A DNA stretch of 64,000 nt, taken from Phymorhynchus buccinoides. Taxonomy: Eukaryota > Mollusca > Gastropoda > Neogastropoda > Raphitomidae. The stretch spans positions 8,886,719 through 8,950,718 of the forward strand of contig CM065694.1 of NCBI GenBank assembly GCA_017654935.2, in the 5' to 3' direction. The translations under genes and the position numbers were made by a program. The notes below the pieces were generated by a model, which saw only the letters and a list, made by a program, of their open reading frames with translations, was not told the DNA's origin and did no database searches. This document shows, one piece after another, positions 31,930 to 42,899 of the stretch (position 1 is its first letter; each line of letters starts with the position of its first letter).

Positions 31930-32173
31930 GTTTACATTTTTATTAGTTTTTGTGAGTGTGATGTGTTATCAGAGAGTGACAGTGTTGGCGAACGAGGGTG
32001 GATGTCTTTGTGAGTGAAAATCATGTTATCGTTACTTTATTTCTTTGCATTCGAATGTTGGTGGTATGACTTTCTTGTTGATTTTAATGTTTTCCATCTT
32101 TCATTGTTGCTTTTGTAACGCGCAACGGGCATACTACTATGTTTAGCACTATATGAATTATTATTATTATTAC

Positions 32174-32225
<52 letters not shown>

Positions 32226-32246
32226 GCTACTATTATTATTATAGGA
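31930..32246 (+). mobile_element. LINE 3' UTR ending in a long (ATT)n tail
   Basis: The UTR-like sequence resembles 39660-39900. AACGGGCATACTACTATG then TTTAGCACTATATGAA is followed by about 85 bp of ATT repeat (32157-32241). Confidence 0.6.
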
Positions 32247-33059
32247 TTGGGTTTTATTTTGCTATGTATAAGTGTTTATTCCAAAATGTGTGTATGTTAA
32301 AAATGAGTATGTATAATAGGATTTGTTTTATTCTGTCATGTATATGTGCTTACATTTACGTTTGATGTATTTTTAAGATCAGTATGTAAAATGGGCTTAG
32401 GCTTGATTTTATTATGTGTATCGGCTTTAAATTTAAAATGTGTAGGTTACATGTTATGAGTATGTAAAATAGGATTAGTCTTAATTTTGTGATGAGTTAA
32501 GTTTTACTTATGTGCATGTTAAAGACGAGGACTAGAAAGTAGGCTTAGGCTTGATTTCGTTATGAGTAGTATTTATTTTTTAATATGTGTATTCGCTTGC
32601 AAACAATATGACTTGGTCTGCTTTTGTTACGAGTGTGTGTTTACTTTTTAATTTGTTTATGCTACAAATGAATAATGTAATATAGGAATAGGTCTCATGT
32701 TGCCATGGGTACGTACATGTATTTACATTTTAAATTGTGCATGTTAAGATGAGTAGGTAAAGTAATATTATGTTTGACTTATTATGTGCATGGGTTTCTT
32801 TTCAAATAAGTACATTTTAATGATGAAGTATGATTGAGGTATTTTTTTTATATATGTTTGTGCACTTCTTTGAGTGTGAAAAGTAGGATTGGGTTTTATT
32901 TTCCCGTGTGTATGCGCTTACGTCACACATTTTGAATGTTAATAATGAGTATAGTTAATAATAATAGGTTTGATTTTGTTATTGATGTGTTACAATATAG
33001 GGATGTTTTTTGCATGCTTTACATTACTTTGTATGTGTTTATTTTCGTTTTCCATTTTC

Positions 33060-33155
33060 TACTTTTATAAATGTATTCTGTCCAGAGGGCTGGATGTAAA
33101 AAAGCATGTTATTGCTTACTCTATTACCCTCTATAAATAAAATTCAATCAATCAA
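33060..33155 (+). mobile_element. LINE 3' tail with (AATC)n, copy 1
   Basis: CAGAGGGCTGGATGT is followed by AAGCATGTTATTGCTTACTC, CCCTCTATAAATAAAATTCA and (ATCA)n. A second copy of the last 50 bp is at 33446-33495, flanking a CT-rich block. This type of end resembles RTE-like LINEs. Confidence 0.55.
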
Positions 33156-33160
33156 TCAAT

Positions 33161-33212
<52 letters not shown>

Positions 33213-33348
33213 CTTTTTCTCTGCCTTGCACGGCTTCCAATTTTGTTTCCACATACTATCTCTTTTTGTCTCTGTCTTTTGCCCTGCCTTTTCCTGCCTC
33301 TCTCCCTGCTCTCTGTCTCTGTCTGTCTGTCTGTCTCTGTCTGTCTGA

Positions 33349-33433
<85 letters not shown>

Positions 33434-33497
33434 AAGCAAAACAAAAGCATGTTATTGCTTACTCTATTACCCTCTATAAATAAAATTCATTCAATTC

Positions 33498-33577
<80 letters not shown>

Positions 33578-33666
33578 CTTAACTAGGCTAGGCTAGTAGG
33601 GCCTAGTGCGTGCGTGCTTCCACCACACTTTCTTCACTGGAGTTGCTGTCGTCTGCTAAACCTCGT

Positions 33667-33748
<82 letters not shown>

Positions 33749-34034
33749 GTAAGCAGTCTTGCTTTCACTGGAGTTTGTGTCGTCTGCTTAAACTTGCATG
33801 TCCAAAAAAATATTATGCATAGCATACGAATAGCATGCAAAAAAATTGCATAATTTTGAAAGCCAAACGATTTTACATTAAAGTTGTGTATTATTACGCT
33901 TCTGCAAAGAGAATTATGAAGAAAACAAATTTTGTGTTGTAAGAACGAGGCGTGAATTGTATGATGATAATACCCTTGACAGGGCCTCATCCTCATTTTG
34001 GTATTTTTTAAAAAGTGTACAACCACCATTACTA

Positions 34035-34213
34035 AACCTTTGCAAAATCACAGAAGTGCATTGCTAAACTTTTGCAAAATCACAGCAAGTGCATTGTTAA
34101 AAATAAATAAAAGCTGCATTCATCATAAAAATGACAACAAAAATAATAAAAGGACTGCACACAACATTTTTACTCCTCGCCTTTTAGGCGGGAAAAACCT
34201 TTTCAGGGCCTCA
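34035..34213. repeat. Duplicated segment, copy 1
   Basis: CTTTTGCAAAATCACAGAAG through GGGCCTCAAA is repeated in direct orientation at 35318-35502 with moderate divergence. It includes the inverted pair GCCTTTTAGGCGG. The intervening 1.1 kb contains the fold-back element. Confidence 0.7.
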
Positions 34214-34478
34214 AATGGCACACCGTTAAAGGGGCACTCTGACTTATGAGTTTTTGTAAGAAACACGCCGAGATCACCAGGAAAACACCCTTTACAGAGA
34301 TTGCAACACTTACTTTGCTCTGGTTTTCTATAAGTCAAATCGGCGATTCCTCTTTGGCGGAGGAGCAGGAAGTCAAATGCTTTCACTCAAAGAGAAGGCG
34401 AGCGCTGTCTCTTTTCTGATGGCTGCTAAATCGTTTGCACGAAAGTTTTGCAATACAAGCATTAAAAAAAAAAAAAAA

Positions 34479-34928
34479 AATTAAGGTCAAGATGTGCCAC
34501 CCCCCTGCATTTCTCGGTTAATTCCATTTTGCCGTTTTTGCCTTTCTTACTAAGCATAAAGCTGTATTTCATTAACCTTTTTTTTTTAGCTAATAACCTT
34601 TTTGGAATACTAACCCTATCCCATAACCCTAGGCCATTATCTAATAGGACCCCCCCCCCCCCCCCCCCCCCCATGTACTGCAGTGTACGGCGCCATTTGT
34701 CACAGTCGTGGTTGATTGCGTTTTTCCGTCTTGTAGGGTTGGGTGGGTGGTAAGGTTAAGCTTAGGGCTAGGGTTAGGGCTAGGGTTAGTATTCCAAAAA
34801 GGTTATTAGCTAAAAAGGTTAATAAAATACAGCTTTATGTTTGGTAAGAAAGGCAAAAACGGAAAATTGCAATTAACCGAGAAATGCAGGGGGGGGGGGG
34901 GGGGGGGGGGCACATCTTTACCTTTACC
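34479..34928. mobile_element. Fold-back element with ~140-bp inverted arms and C/G runs
   Basis: The left arm (about 34482-34620: AAGATGTGCCACCCCCC, CTGCATTTCTCGGTTAATT, AGCATAAAGCTGTATTTC) is mirrored by the right arm (about 34793-34925). The centre has a C run (34651-34672) and AGGGCTAGGGTTAGGGCTAG. The right arm carries a G run (34889-34910). Confidence 0.75.
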
Positions 34929-35317
34929 CGTTTATCTAAAGGAGTTTTACTCACAACAAAAGAACCAGATCCATTTTGTTTGTTACTGCACTACAAAAAA
35001 AGAAAACGCTTCAACCACAATAAGTGAACTTCACCCACCCAATCCAAAATGGCTTTTCTCCAGTATCTCTGCCAAAGAGGAATCACGCTGTTTTTACAGT
35101 TTAATTTCTAGGAAACCACAGCAAAGTGAGTTTTCTGATCCTTGAAAAGGCTGTCTTTCTGGTGATCTCGACATATTTCTTGCAAAAACTCATCCGTCAG
35201 GGTCCACCTTTAAACATTCTAGCTACCCCCCCCCCCCTCCCCCTTCCCCTTTGCCAATCGCTAACTATACTAAGCTACTGTCGGCCACGCTCCACCCCAC
35301 CCCTTCACTCCACCGAA

Positions 35318-35502
35318 GCCTTTGCAAAATCACAGAAGTGCCTTGCCAAACTTGCTAAATCACAGCAAGTGCATTGTCAAAAAAAGATAAATTAAAAAAT
35401 GCATTCATCATGATAATAACAAAAACAAAAGTAAAATGACTGCACACTTAACATTTTTATGTTTCGCCTTTTTGGCAGGAAAAACCTTTACAGGGCCTCA
35501 AA
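35318..35502. repeat. Duplicated segment, copy 2
   Basis: This is the direct repeat of 34035-34213. It is followed by a G run at 35560-35584 and unremarkable sequence to 35924. Confidence 0.7.
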
Positions 35503-35924
35503 ACAAAGCGAAATGTATCATGTCAAATGGATTTCATTTAGCAGACGATATTCTCTTGGGGGGGGGGGGGGGGGGGGGGGGGGGTATATACTGTGAAGCA
35601 AAGCTGTTCGTTTTGCTATTACTCGGATATTAGAAACAACATTTTTTCTTTCTGTATTGCTTGGCATTGTAAATTCATCAAACCCTTTCTTTTGAAGAAA
35701 TACTTACGGATGGAGTTTACATTCTTCTATCCTCACGTTCATTTATCAGTTGACTATTCCTTGACCCCGCCCCCTTTCTTCTTCATCCGTGTGCATCACA
35801 CGACCGTTGAGAGACTCATGAATATGCTTTAGCCTAGCAATCTGACCAAAAGCTATGGAAGCAGGGTAAGTCTCTATAGGCCTAGTACAAAGGTTAGCAG
35901 ACGGACACAATCATTTGACAGTCA

Positions 35925-38900
35925 AAGATGAACATGAGCCAAGTTTGGTTCTTTTCAGTTTCATTCACACAACCGTAGGCTGAGCCTAACCATACTCTCG
36001 TTGTCTTTATGACTCTATCTCAAAAGTCAAAGTCTGGTTTCTCTCAGTTTCATGACAACAACCCTAGGCTGATCCTAGCCCTGTTCTCTTCAGACTCTCG
36101 ATCTCAAAGTCTGATTCTTTTCAGGTTCATGACAACCCCTAGGCTGATCCTAACCCTATCCTCATCGTGTTTATGATTCTCGATCTCAAAGTCTGGTTCT
36201 TTTCAGTTTAATGACAACAACCGTAGGCTGATCCTAACCCTATCCTCTTCGTACGATTCTCGATCTCGAAGTCTGTTTTTTTCCCAGTTTTATGACAATA
36301 ACCCTACGCTGATCATGGCCCTATCCTATTCATTTGTATGGCTCTCAGTATCAAAGTCTGGTTCTTCACAGTTTCACAACTACCCTAGGCTGATCGTAAC
36401 CATATCCTCTTCATGTTTATGACTCGATTTCAAAATCTGGTTTATTTCAGTTTCATGACAACATGTATAGGCTGATCCTAACCGTATCATATTCATGATT
36501 GCGACTCTCGATCTCAAAGTCTGGTTCTTTTTAGTTTCATGACAACTCTAAGCTGATCCTAACCCTATCCCCTACATTGTTTATGATTCTTAATCTCAAA
36601 GTCTGGTTCTTTTCAGTTTAATGACAACAACCCTAGGCTGATCCTAACCCTATCCTCTTCGTGTTTCGGTTCTCGATGTCAAAGTCTGGTTTCTTTTAGT
36701 TTCATGGCAATAACCCTAGGCTGATCCTAACCCAATCTTTGTGTTTATGACTTGATCTCAAAGTCTGGTTCTTTTCAGTTTCGTTACAACAACCCTCCCT
36801 GTCAACAACTTAAGGCTGATACTACCCTTATTCTCTTCATGTTTATGACCATCAATCTCAAAATCTGGCTTCTTTCAGCTTCATGACAATAAACCTAGGC
36901 TGATCCTAACCCTATCCTCTTCATGTTTATGATTCTCGATCTCAAAGTCTGGTTCTTTTCAGTTTCATTACAACATCCTTAGGCTGATCCTAACCCTATC
37001 CTCTTCATGTTTAAGACTCTCGATCTCAAAGTCTCTTTCTTTTCAGTTTCATGACAACAAACCTAAGCTGATCCTAACCATATCATCTACGTGTTTACGA
37101 CTCTCGATCTCAAAGTCTGGTTCTTTTTAGTTTCACGACAATAACCCTAGGCTGACCTTAGCCCTATCCTATTCAATTTTATGGCTCTCGATCTCTCAAA
37201 GTCTGGTTCTTTTCAGTTTCACAACAACCCTAGGCTGATCTTAACCCTATCTTCTTCATGTTTATGACCCTCGATCTCAAAGTCTGCTTTCTTTCAATTT
37301 CATGACAACCCTTGGCTGATCCTAACCTTGTCATGTTTACGACTCTATATCAAAGTCTGATTCTTTTCAGTTTTACAACAACAACCCTAGGCTGATCCTA
37401 ACCCTATCCTCTTCATGTTTATGACTTGATCTCAAAGTATGGTTTCTTTCATTTTCATGACATCCCTAGGCTGATCCTAGCCTTATCTTCTTCATGTTTA
37501 CTACTCTTGATCTCAAAGTCTGGTTTCTCTCAGTTTTATGACAATAACCCTAGGCTGATCCTAACCCTACTCTCTTTATGTTTACTACTCAATCTCAAAG
37601 TCTGGTTCTGTTCAGTTTTATGACAACACTCGATCTCAAAGTCTGGTTCTTTTTAGTTTCACGACAATAACCCTAAACCTTAGCCCTATCCTATTCAATT
37701 TTATGGCTCTCGATCTCTCAAAGTCTGGTTCTTTTCAGTTTCACAACAACCCTAGGCTGATCTTAACCCTATCTTCTTCATGTTTATGACCCTCGATCTC
37801 AAAGTCTGCTTTCTTTCAATTTCATGACAACCCTTGGCTGATCCTAACCTTGTCATGTTTACGACTCTATATCAAAGTCTGATTCTTTTCAGTTTTACAA
37901 CAACAACCCTAGGCTGATCCTAACCCTATCCTCTTCATGTTTATGACTTGATCTCAAAGTATGGTTTCTTTCATTTTCATGACATCCCTAGGCTGATCCT
38001 AGCCTTATCTTCTTCATGTTTACTACTCTTGATCTCAAAGTCTGGTTTCTCTCAGTTTTATGACAATAACCCTAGGCTGATCCTAACCCTACTCTCTTTA
38101 TGTTTACTACTCAATCTCAAAGTCTGGTTCTGTTCAGTTTTATGACAACACTCGATCTCAAAGTCTGGTTCTTTTTAGTTTCACGACAATAACCCTAGGC
38201 TGACCTTAGCCCTATCCTATTCAATTTTATGGCTCTCGATCTCTCAAAGTCTGGTTCTTTTCAGTTTCACAACAACCCTAGGCTGATCTTAACCCTATCT
38301 TCTTCATGTTTATGACCCTCGATCTCAAAGTCTGCTTTCTTTCAATTTCATGACAACCCTTGGCTGATCCTAACCTTGTCATGTTTACGACTCTATATCA
38401 AAGTCTGATTCTTTTCAGTTTTACATGACAACAACCCTAGGCTGATCCTAACCCTATCCTCTTCATGTTTATGACTTGATCTCAAAGTATGGTTTCTTTC
38501 ATTTTCATGACATCCCTAGGCTGATCCTAGCCTTATCTTCTTCATGTTTACTACTCTTGATCTCAAAGTCTGGTTTCTCTCAGTTTTATGACAATAACCC
38601 TAGGCTGATCCTAACCCTACTCTCTTTATGTTTACTACTCAATCTCAAAGTCTGGTTCTGTTCAGTTTTATGACAACTCTAGGCTGATCCTAACCCTAAA
38701 CTTTAAGTGTTTATGATTCTCGATCTCAAAATCTGATTTATTTCAATTTCTTGACAATGACTATAGGATGAGCCTTGACGTATCAGATTCATTTTTATCG
38801 CACTCGATCTCAAAGTCTGGTTCTTTTCAGTTTCACAACAACCCAAGTTGATCCTAACCCCTCTATTCTTTTCATGTTTACGACTCTTGATGTCAAAGTT

Positions 38901-39142
38901 TGGTTTATTTCAGTTTGATGACAATAACCCTAGGCTAACCCTAACCCTACTCTCGTCGTGTTTATGACTGTCTCAAAAGTCAAAGTCTGGTTTCTTTCAG
39001 TTTTATGACAATAACTCTAGGCTGATCCTAGCCCTACTCTATTAATTTGTATGGCTCTCGATCTCAAAGTCTGGTTATTTTCAGTGTCATGTCAATAACC
39101 CTAAGCTGATCCTACCCCTATCCTCTATTATTTTCGTGTTTA
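35925..39142. repeat. ~87-bp satellite array (CTCGATCTCAAAGTCTGGTT unit), block 1
   Basis: The unit reads roughly CTCGATCTCAAAGTCTGGTT, CTTTTCAGTTTCATGACAAC, AACCCTAGGCTGATCCTAAC, CCTATCCTCTTCATGTTTATGA-like. It repeats for over 3 kb, about 36 units. It has no coding signal, and the open frames are by-products. Confidence 0.95.
37105..38673. repeat. Higher-order repeat of ~522 bp, three copies
   Basis: Within the satellite, blocks starting near 37105, 37629 and 38151 are nearly identical, each six monomers long. Copy 2 lacks AGGCTGA in its first monomer, and copy 3 carries a 6-bp insertion (ATGACA). An identical 65-codon frame recurs at 37426, 37948 and 38476. Confidence 0.9.
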
Positions 39143-39925
39143 CATTACAGGAGTACATTTTATGTACTTGTGTATTTTTATTTCTTTATCCATTTTGTCT
39201 CACTGTTTTAAAATGATTTTACGTTATAAGTGTTTTAAAATGCTATTTTATTAGTATGTGTGTGAGTGTCATTCATTTAATGTTTTTCCACTAATCGTGT
39301 GTGTCTGTGTGTGTTTGTGTGTATGCGCGTGTGTGCGTGCGTGTGTGTCGGTGTGTGTGTGTGTGTGTGTGTGTGTGGGGGGGGGGGGGGGGTGAATGTT
39401 TATTAATATTGAATATAATGTGCCTTTTTTGTGACTATTGTATGTACAAATTATAGTAAGTTGTTATTTTATGATGCATGCAACTGTATTTCAGTCCTAT
39501 ATATCTCTGTCTCTGTTTGTGTGTCTCTCTCTTCTCTCTTTCTCTGTCTGTCCCTCTGTCTGACTCTCTGTGTCTCCGTCTCTGTCTTTCTCTGTCTGTC
39601 TGTCTGTCTGTATGTCTCTTTCTCTCTCTCGTTCTCTTTCTCTCTCTATCGTTATAAGTGTGGGTGTGAGTGTGATTTGTTAATAGTGCGGCCTGGGCGT
39701 CTTTAAGTGTCCATCAGTGTGAGTGTTTCAAGTTGGTTGCGAAAGTGTACTGTAGATTATGTCATTCATTATTTGGGCGTGATTGAGAAATTGACTGAGG
39801 GATCAGGGAAGGGGGGTGTTGGTCAATGTTTGATGTATACGTTTTTGTTCATTGTGTTTACTATTCATTTTAGTGATTTATGTAAAGCGCTTAGAGCTTA
39901 AAGATTAGGCGCTATAAAAGTTGTC
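39143..39925 (+). mobile_element. LINE 3' end inserted in the satellite
   Basis: About 780 bp unrelated to the satellite is flanked by TTCGTGTTTA (39133-39142 and 39926-39935). It has GT and CT microsatellites, a G run (39377-39392) and ends TAAAGCGCTTAGAGC then GGCGCTATAAAAG, a LINE-type 3' end. Confidence 0.6.
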
Positions 39926-40962
39926 TTCGTGTTTATTACTCTCGATTTCAAAGTCTGGTTTCTTTCAGTTTCATGACAATAACCCTAGGCTGATCCTAGC
40001 TCTATCGTCTTTGTATTTTGACTCGATCTCAAAGTCTAGTTCTTCCTCGGTTGTTTGCTTTCTGACGGCTTACAAAGATTCGCTCCCCTTGGATGGCTGG
40101 TCTCGGGTTCTGCGATTTGAACAAGCCAGGGTGTAGCTGCGCTTTGGGATTCAGAATGAGCAGCGTAGGAGCAACGCCACTGTACGACCCAGCATATGGG
40201 ACAGCAATAACATTTTAAAAAGTCTGGTTCTTTTCAGTTTCATGACAACAAACCTAGGCTGATCCTAACCCTTTTCTGTTCATGTTTATGACTCTCAATC
40301 TCAGAGTCTGGTTTCTTTCAGTTTCATGACAACGCTAGGCTGATCCTACCCCTCTCCTCTTTGTGTTTATGATTCTCTATCTCAAAGTCTGCTTTTTGTC
40401 AGTTTAATGACCACAACCCTAGACTGATCCTAACCTTATCTTCTTCATGTTTATGATTCTCGATCTCAAAGTCTGCTTCTTTTCAGTTTACTGACAACCC
40501 TAGGCTCATCTTAACCCTATATTCTTTGCGTTTCCGACTCTCAATTACAAAGTCTGGTTTATTTCAGTTTTATGACAACACTCCTAGGCTGATCCTAACC
40601 CTATTCTCTTCGTGTTTATGATTGTCAATCTCAAAGTCTGGTTTTCATCAGTTTCATGACAACAATATTGGCCTGATCCTAACCCTATGCTCTTCGTGTT
40701 TACAACTTTCGATCTCAAAGTCTGGTTTCTTTCTGTTTCATGACAACAACCCTAAGCTGATCCTAGCCCTATCCTTTTCGTGTTGATGAGTCTCGATCTA
40801 AAAGTCTGGGGTTTGTTTTCAGTTTACTCACAACAACCCTAGGCTGATTCTAATCCTATTCTCTTCATGTTTATGACTCTTGATCTCAAAGTCTGGTTTC
40901 TTTCAGTTTCTTGACAACTACTCTAGGCTGATCCTAACCATATCATCTTTGTCTGGTTTCAT
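39926..40962. repeat. Satellite array, block 2, with a 165-bp foreign insert
   Basis: Satellite units resume at 39926-40048 and 40215-40962. The insert at 40049-40214 contains TCTGCGATTTGAACAAGCCA and GGTGTAGCTGCG. This resembles 46297-46350 (ATCTGCGACCTGAACAAGCG then GGTGTGGCTGCG), so it is another interspersed repeat. Confidence 0.8.
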
Positions 40963-41020
40963 GAAAATATGTAAAGTGTACATATGTTTCAATTGGTGCT
41001 TCTTATTGTTGATGTCACTC

Positions 41021-41520
41021 NNNNNNNNNNNNNNNNNNNNNNNNNNNNNNNNNNNNNNNNNNNNNNNNNNNNNNNNNNNNNNNNNNNNNNNNNNNNNNNN
41101 NNNNNNNNNNNNNNNNNNNNNNNNNNNNNNNNNNNNNNNNNNNNNNNNNNNNNNNNNNNNNNNNNNNNNNNNNNNNNNNNNNNNNNNNNNNNNNNNNNNN
41201 NNNNNNNNNNNNNNNNNNNNNNNNNNNNNNNNNNNNNNNNNNNNNNNNNNNNNNNNNNNNNNNNNNNNNNNNNNNNNNNNNNNNNNNNNNNNNNNNNNNN
41301 NNNNNNNNNNNNNNNNNNNNNNNNNNNNNNNNNNNNNNNNNNNNNNNNNNNNNNNNNNNNNNNNNNNNNNNNNNNNNNNNNNNNNNNNNNNNNNNNNNNN
41401 NNNNNNNNNNNNNNNNNNNNNNNNNNNNNNNNNNNNNNNNNNNNNNNNNNNNNNNNNNNNNNNNNNNNNNNNNNNNNNNNNNNNNNNNNNNNNNNNNNNN
41501 NNNNNNNNNNNNNNNNNNNN
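41021..41520. other. Assembly gap (500 N)
   Basis: Exactly 500 N directly after the satellite; probably a fixed-size scaffold gap. Confidence 0.98.
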
Positions 41521-42379
41521 GCGTATGTCTGTGAGTTGTCTACTTGCTGTTCAATTATTGAGACTTAACTTATGAGTTGCAAAACATCAGAATTATTTTT
41601 TGCTATTTGTCCTGCAATTAAATACATCATATGAATTAATTTTGCCATTTTGCAGCACACAAGCACTCACACGGATGCGCACGGCACAATGCACACACGC
41701 CGCATGCCGCACACACACACACACACCGAACACAAACACATAAACGCACATACAACGCCAAAAACAACAGCACACAAACACACCCACACACACACACACA
41801 CATGAACACTGACATGGAAGGAGAAGAAGAAATTACTTGAAAAGAAATTAAGCGGCTGAAATCATATCATCATATGTCACCATATGAATTATTTTTGCCA
41901 TTATATATAAAAAATTTTTAAAAAGATTTGTTGTTTCTTCTGTATTTATGTATGTGATTAAAAGATTTGTAACTTTAGTATAGATTCCAAGATATCACTA
42001 ATAATGTAATTACGGACTATGGCTTGCACCCACGTGTCGTAATAACCCGCACAAGGAGCACGCCATATATGGAGGGGGACCGCATCTAGTCAGTAACTTT
42101 TTGAAAAATGCCAGACGATGTGTACACACAAATAAGGACTAAGATGGCGACAATTTCATTGGAAGGGTCGAGATATACACGCAGGTGGGGGGGGGGGGGG
42201 GGGGGGAGCCATAAGGTGATACTTGTCCCAGACCTGAGACCCCTGCACTTATAATGGACTGATAAGACAGTAAGAAACTCAATCCACAATCTGATTCGTG
42301 TAAATTGGGGGTGTGCCTTGTAGTCGTTGAAATACGGTATGATATTCTCTGATTGTAACTATGCATCGACAACGATTTG
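41521..42379. other. Unassigned sequence with CA and G runs
   Basis: CA-rich microsatellites lie at 41655-41800 and a G run at 42186-42206. No gene is seen. Confidence 0.5.
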
Positions 42380-42755
42380 AATTTAACAAATCCCTCAGCA
42401 AATCACTCAGCCATGCACCAAACAAAAACAAACATAAAACAAACGGAGAAATGAAGAAGATTGAGGTTTTTTACTGCAGTTTAGACATAGGGAAGTGGTA
42501 GATCAGGACTTTTGTATATATAGACTTATATAGGACAACTCCCTACAGCAATTAGTTCCCACTTCAAACCACTACAACGCCAAAGTTCAGATGCAAAAGT
42601 GGTGGTCTAAGGGAGGGAAGCGAGTTAGAAGTTACCAAAGTGTGGGTGCACACAGTTCACTTCCAGGAAAAACAAATTCATCAAATTTACAGCGTTGTAG
42701 TAATTCCACGATTTTGGAAGGGTCTAATAAGGGAGTAAGCTCCACTGTATACTAC
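42380..42755. repeat. Three-copy interspersed repeat R2, copy 1
   Basis: It contains TTTAGACATAGGGAAGTGGT, AGATCAGGAC, GTGGTCTAAGGGAGGGAAGC and GTGCACACAG. Copies are at 51750-52080 and 52845-53215. A pogo-like MITE end (AAGGGAGTAAGCTCCACTGT) follows at about 42729-42750. Confidence 0.75.
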
Positions 42756-42899
42756 GATCCACACATACATTTGAAGATTTGTGTTGTGCTACATAAAAGC
42801 TTTTGCTTCCAAGTGACTGTAATCTTCTGCAGCTATATATCTTTTGTGTCTCACAGTTTATTGCTTACAGTAGTTTTAGATGAGCCTTTAGATCATTTC

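Larger units (their letters stand above)
31010..32990. repeat. Degenerate ~80-bp tandem repeat (TAGGCTTAGGCTTGATTTT)
   Basis: Diverged units built around AAGTAGGCTTAGGCTTGATT, with TATGTGT and ACATTTTAAA parts, recur at 31019-31385 and 32250-32990. They are interrupted by CT and GA tracts and a LINE tail. Confidence 0.65.
30869..33744. repeat. Cluster of six long (CT)n tracts
   Basis: Long CT tracts on the plus strand lie at 30869-30943, 31481-31556, 33164-33208, 33352-33416, 33501-33568 and 33671-33744. The orientation is constant. Confidence 0.9.

Noticed and set aside
34745..34800. Chromosome end or telomere array
   Set aside because: Only a few AGGGTTAGGG-like units occur inside a fold-back element; this is not a terminal array.
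37426..38673. Three identical 65-codon frames that might suggest a small gene family
   Set aside because: They sit inside a satellite higher-order repeat. Identity reflects DNA amplification, and no start context or conservation is visible.
36000..40960. CRISPR-like array reading of the satellite and of the 32-bp array at 60659
   Set aside because: Units are contiguous, without unique spacers, in a eukaryotic context with splice sites and LINEs. They are satellites.
40880..41575. 231-codon frame across 41021-41520
   Set aside because: Almost all of it is the N gap.
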